From contig JAPKCL010000076.1 in assembly GCA_028822955.1 (NCBI GenBank), forward strand, positions 1 to 7,908: DNA of 7,908 nucleotides, read 5' to 3'. The translations under genes and the position numbers were made by a program. Below, piece after piece: positions 6,928 to 7,908 of this stretch. The number at the start of each line of letters is the position of its first letter. The stretch's first letter is position 1. The DNA is from Candidatus Poseidoniaceae archaeon (GTDB lineage Archaea > Thermoplasmatota > Poseidoniia > Poseidoniales > Poseidoniaceae). The notes below the pieces were generated by a model. It had not been told where the DNA came from and did not search any database. It was given only the letters and a program-made list of their open reading frames with translations.

Positions 6928-7041
6928 AAATACACCTACCCAATGGGTAAGTGTTGGCCGTCACACCCAACCTATGACTGTTGCCTAAGTTGAGTCGGTG
7001 AAAACCGTTGTTCAGCAACCCTATTTCGAGAGCCGAGGCAG
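6928..7041 (-). other. Intergenic region between the surface protein gene and fabI
   Basis: A 114-nt spacer, the only sizeable noncoding stretch in the window. It holds the fabI ribosome-binding site and the dyad at 6933-6953. I see no convincing TATA/BRE or -10/-35 pair and no clear terminator; the longest T run on the coding strand downstream of the surface gene is four. Two small stems are present, GTTG-CTGAA-CAAC (7007-7019) and CGGT-TTTC-ACCG (6996-7007), too short to call. A promoter for the fabI operon most likely lies here, by position. Confidence 0.4.
6933..6953 (-). promoter_or_regulatory. 21-nt near-perfect dyad overlapping the fabI ribosome-binding site
   Basis: On the coding strand the site reads CACTTACCCA-T-TGGGTAGGTG: two 10-nt arms around one central base with a single mismatch (6936/6950) in DNA. 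It ends 5 nt before the fabI ATG, and its right arm contains the Shine-Dalgarno AGGTG (6933-6937). A related half-site, TGGGTGTG, lies just upstream at 6962-6969. As DNA it looks like a repressor operator. As RNA the mismatch becomes a G-U pair and the arms could form an 8-bp stem with a 5-nt loop that hides the ribosome-binding site. Either role is inference. Confidence 0.5.
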
Positions 7042-7908
7042 TTAGAATTCATCTAACAAATCATCAAATTCATCCGCTTCGACGGTTTGGTCGTCGAGGT
7101 CTGAAAAGAAATCATCAAATTCTTCATCCTCAGAGGTTTGAACAGGTTCATCGGGCAGAATTATTGGTTGATGCAGTTTAGGCTGGGATTGCTTCTTTGG
7201 TTTCTTCTTGGAAACAACTCGGACTAAAACGACAAGGAAGAGAATAACCAGTATTGACCCTCCTGCAATTGAAGCATACAGCAAGGTATCATCCGAACTC
7301 AGGGCATCGAGACCATCTATGCCGCCGGATTGACTTGAGGCTTTAATGTCGATTTGGATGTTAATCTCGCTGAAAGGAGCAGAATCATCAATTGTACTTT
7401 GAGCACGAATCAATAACGGCATGCGAAGGTCTGAACTCACATCAGAAGGTGCCCGGATCGTGAGTGTTTTAACAGAAGATGTCCCTTGGTAATCGACATT
7501 TTCACTGACAAACTTCCCGCCTGGGAAAGAGAATCCTGCGGCCTCTAGTTCGTCGGCATTTGCGAATACAACTTCCAACTTGTCATCTGCGTTACCCTTA
7601 TTGGTCACTTGGAAGTTGAATTCAACTTCATCACTGGTGTCCATGTAACGTGTTGTAACATCGGAAAGAAGTAATTCGACCATACCGTAACTTTGTACCT
7701 TTAGGTCACCAATGTGAGAGGTATTGACAACCCAAAATCCATCTTCAGGTAATTGACCGTATGGAAGACCATTCCAAGATTCCACCTTGGCTTCAATCTC
7801 AAATGAATGTTGAACTGTTGCTGGGATTTTCGTCTGACCAATAAAACGAATTTCAAAGGTATCTTCTTCTCCTGCTGCAAGTGTGAAACTATCTTCGCTC
7901 AAGGACAT
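7042..7908 (-). CDS. C-terminal part of a single-pass membrane-anchored surface protein with an acidic cytoplasmic tail
   Basis: 288 codons ending in TAA at 7042-7044. An ATG falls on the very edge of the window, but the first residues (SLSEDSFTLAAGEEDTFEIR) look like the middle of a beta-sandwich repeat and there is no signal peptide, so the true start is probably outside the window. Residues 1-75 and about 80-190 resemble two beta-rich extracellular domains of the CARDB/NEW3 kind; the second has the typical FNFQVTNKGNADD stretch. A Ser/Gly/Asp linker (191-207) leads to one membrane helix (about 209-232, rich in Ile, Val, Leu), a basic stop-transfer KKKPKK (234-239), then a tail with 16 acidic residues in the last 29. 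That predicts the bulk outside the cell and the tail in the cytoplasm. The architecture is reminiscent of surface proteins of Marine Group II archaea. The function is unknown: adhesion or polymer binding is possible. It has no evident link to the lipid operon and the 114-nt gap argues for separate expression. Confidence 0.8.
   Translation of the reverse strand: MSLSEDSFTLAAGEEDTFEIRFIGQTKIPATVQHSFEIEAKVESWNGLPYGQLPEDGFWVVNTSHIGDLKVQSYGMVELLLSDVTTRYMDTSDEVEFNFQVTNKGNADDKLEVVFANADELEAAGFSFPGGKFVSENVDYQGTSSVKTLTIRAPSDVSSDLRMPLLIRAQSTIDDSAPFSEINIQIDIKASSQSGGIDGLDALSSDDTLLYASIAGGSILVILFLVVLVRVVSKKKPKKQSQPKLHQPIILPDEPVQTSEDEEFDDFFSDLDDQTVEADEFDDLLDEF

Noticed and set aside
6996..7019. Small stems after the surface protein gene (GTTG/CAAC and CGGT/ACCG) as a transcription terminator
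   Set aside because: Stems are only 4 bp and the T run on the coding strand is four bases; too weak to call as either a bacterial or an archaeal terminator.
7906..7908. ATG at the window edge as the true start of the surface protein
   Set aside because: The sequence begins mid beta-sandwich with no signal peptide although the protein has a C-terminal membrane anchor; the gene most likely continues beyond the edge.

Overview
The window holds one tight two-gene lipid or polyketide operon and the end of an unrelated cell-surface gene, all on the minus strand. Read 5' to 3' on that strand: the last 288 codons of a membrane-anchored surface protein (7908 to 7042); a 114-nt spacer with a striking dyad next to the following start codon; a complete FabI-type enoyl-ACP reductase (6927 to 6133); and, 9 nt after its stop codon, the first 2041 codons of a giant iterative type I PKS/fatty-acid-synthase-like megasynthase (6123 to 1), which runs off the left edge still open. 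Nearly all of the window is coding. The many short plus-strand frames are shadows of the megasynthase.

The megasynthase reads KS1 - AT - (linker with a possible dead carrier domain) - divergent KS2 - carrier domain x3, with a Pro/Thr linker leading to more protein beyond the window. KS1, AT and the tandem carriers resemble PfaA of polyunsaturated-fatty-acid synthases. The extra KS2 between AT and the carriers, with HETYTPARGG in place of the usual HGT motif, is not part of textbook PfaA. All three carrier domains have threonine where phosphopantetheine is normally attached to serine (GIDTVKQAE). The neighbouring FabI would supply enoyl reduction in trans, the job done by PfaD in classical PUFA synthases.

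The source is probably a marine planktonic microbe of moderate GC. The single-pass surface protein with an NEW3/CARDB-like ectodomain and a very acidic cytoplasmic tail, and the GAGGTGA ribosome-binding site, remind me of Marine Group II Euryarchaeota (Poseidoniales). This is an impression from style, not a proof, and a bacterial source cannot be excluded. If it is archaeal, an ACP-dependent acyl synthase with its own enoyl reductase is notable, because archaeal membrane lipids are isoprenoid and most archaea lack FabI and a type I synthase.

Likely working model (inference): FabI and the megasynthase are co-transcribed and translationally coupled. AT loads malonyl units, KS1 and/or KS2 extend the chain on the tandem carriers, and FabI reduces the enoyl intermediates. 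Ketoreductase and dehydratase domains are not in the window and would be expected downstream (left) of position 1.
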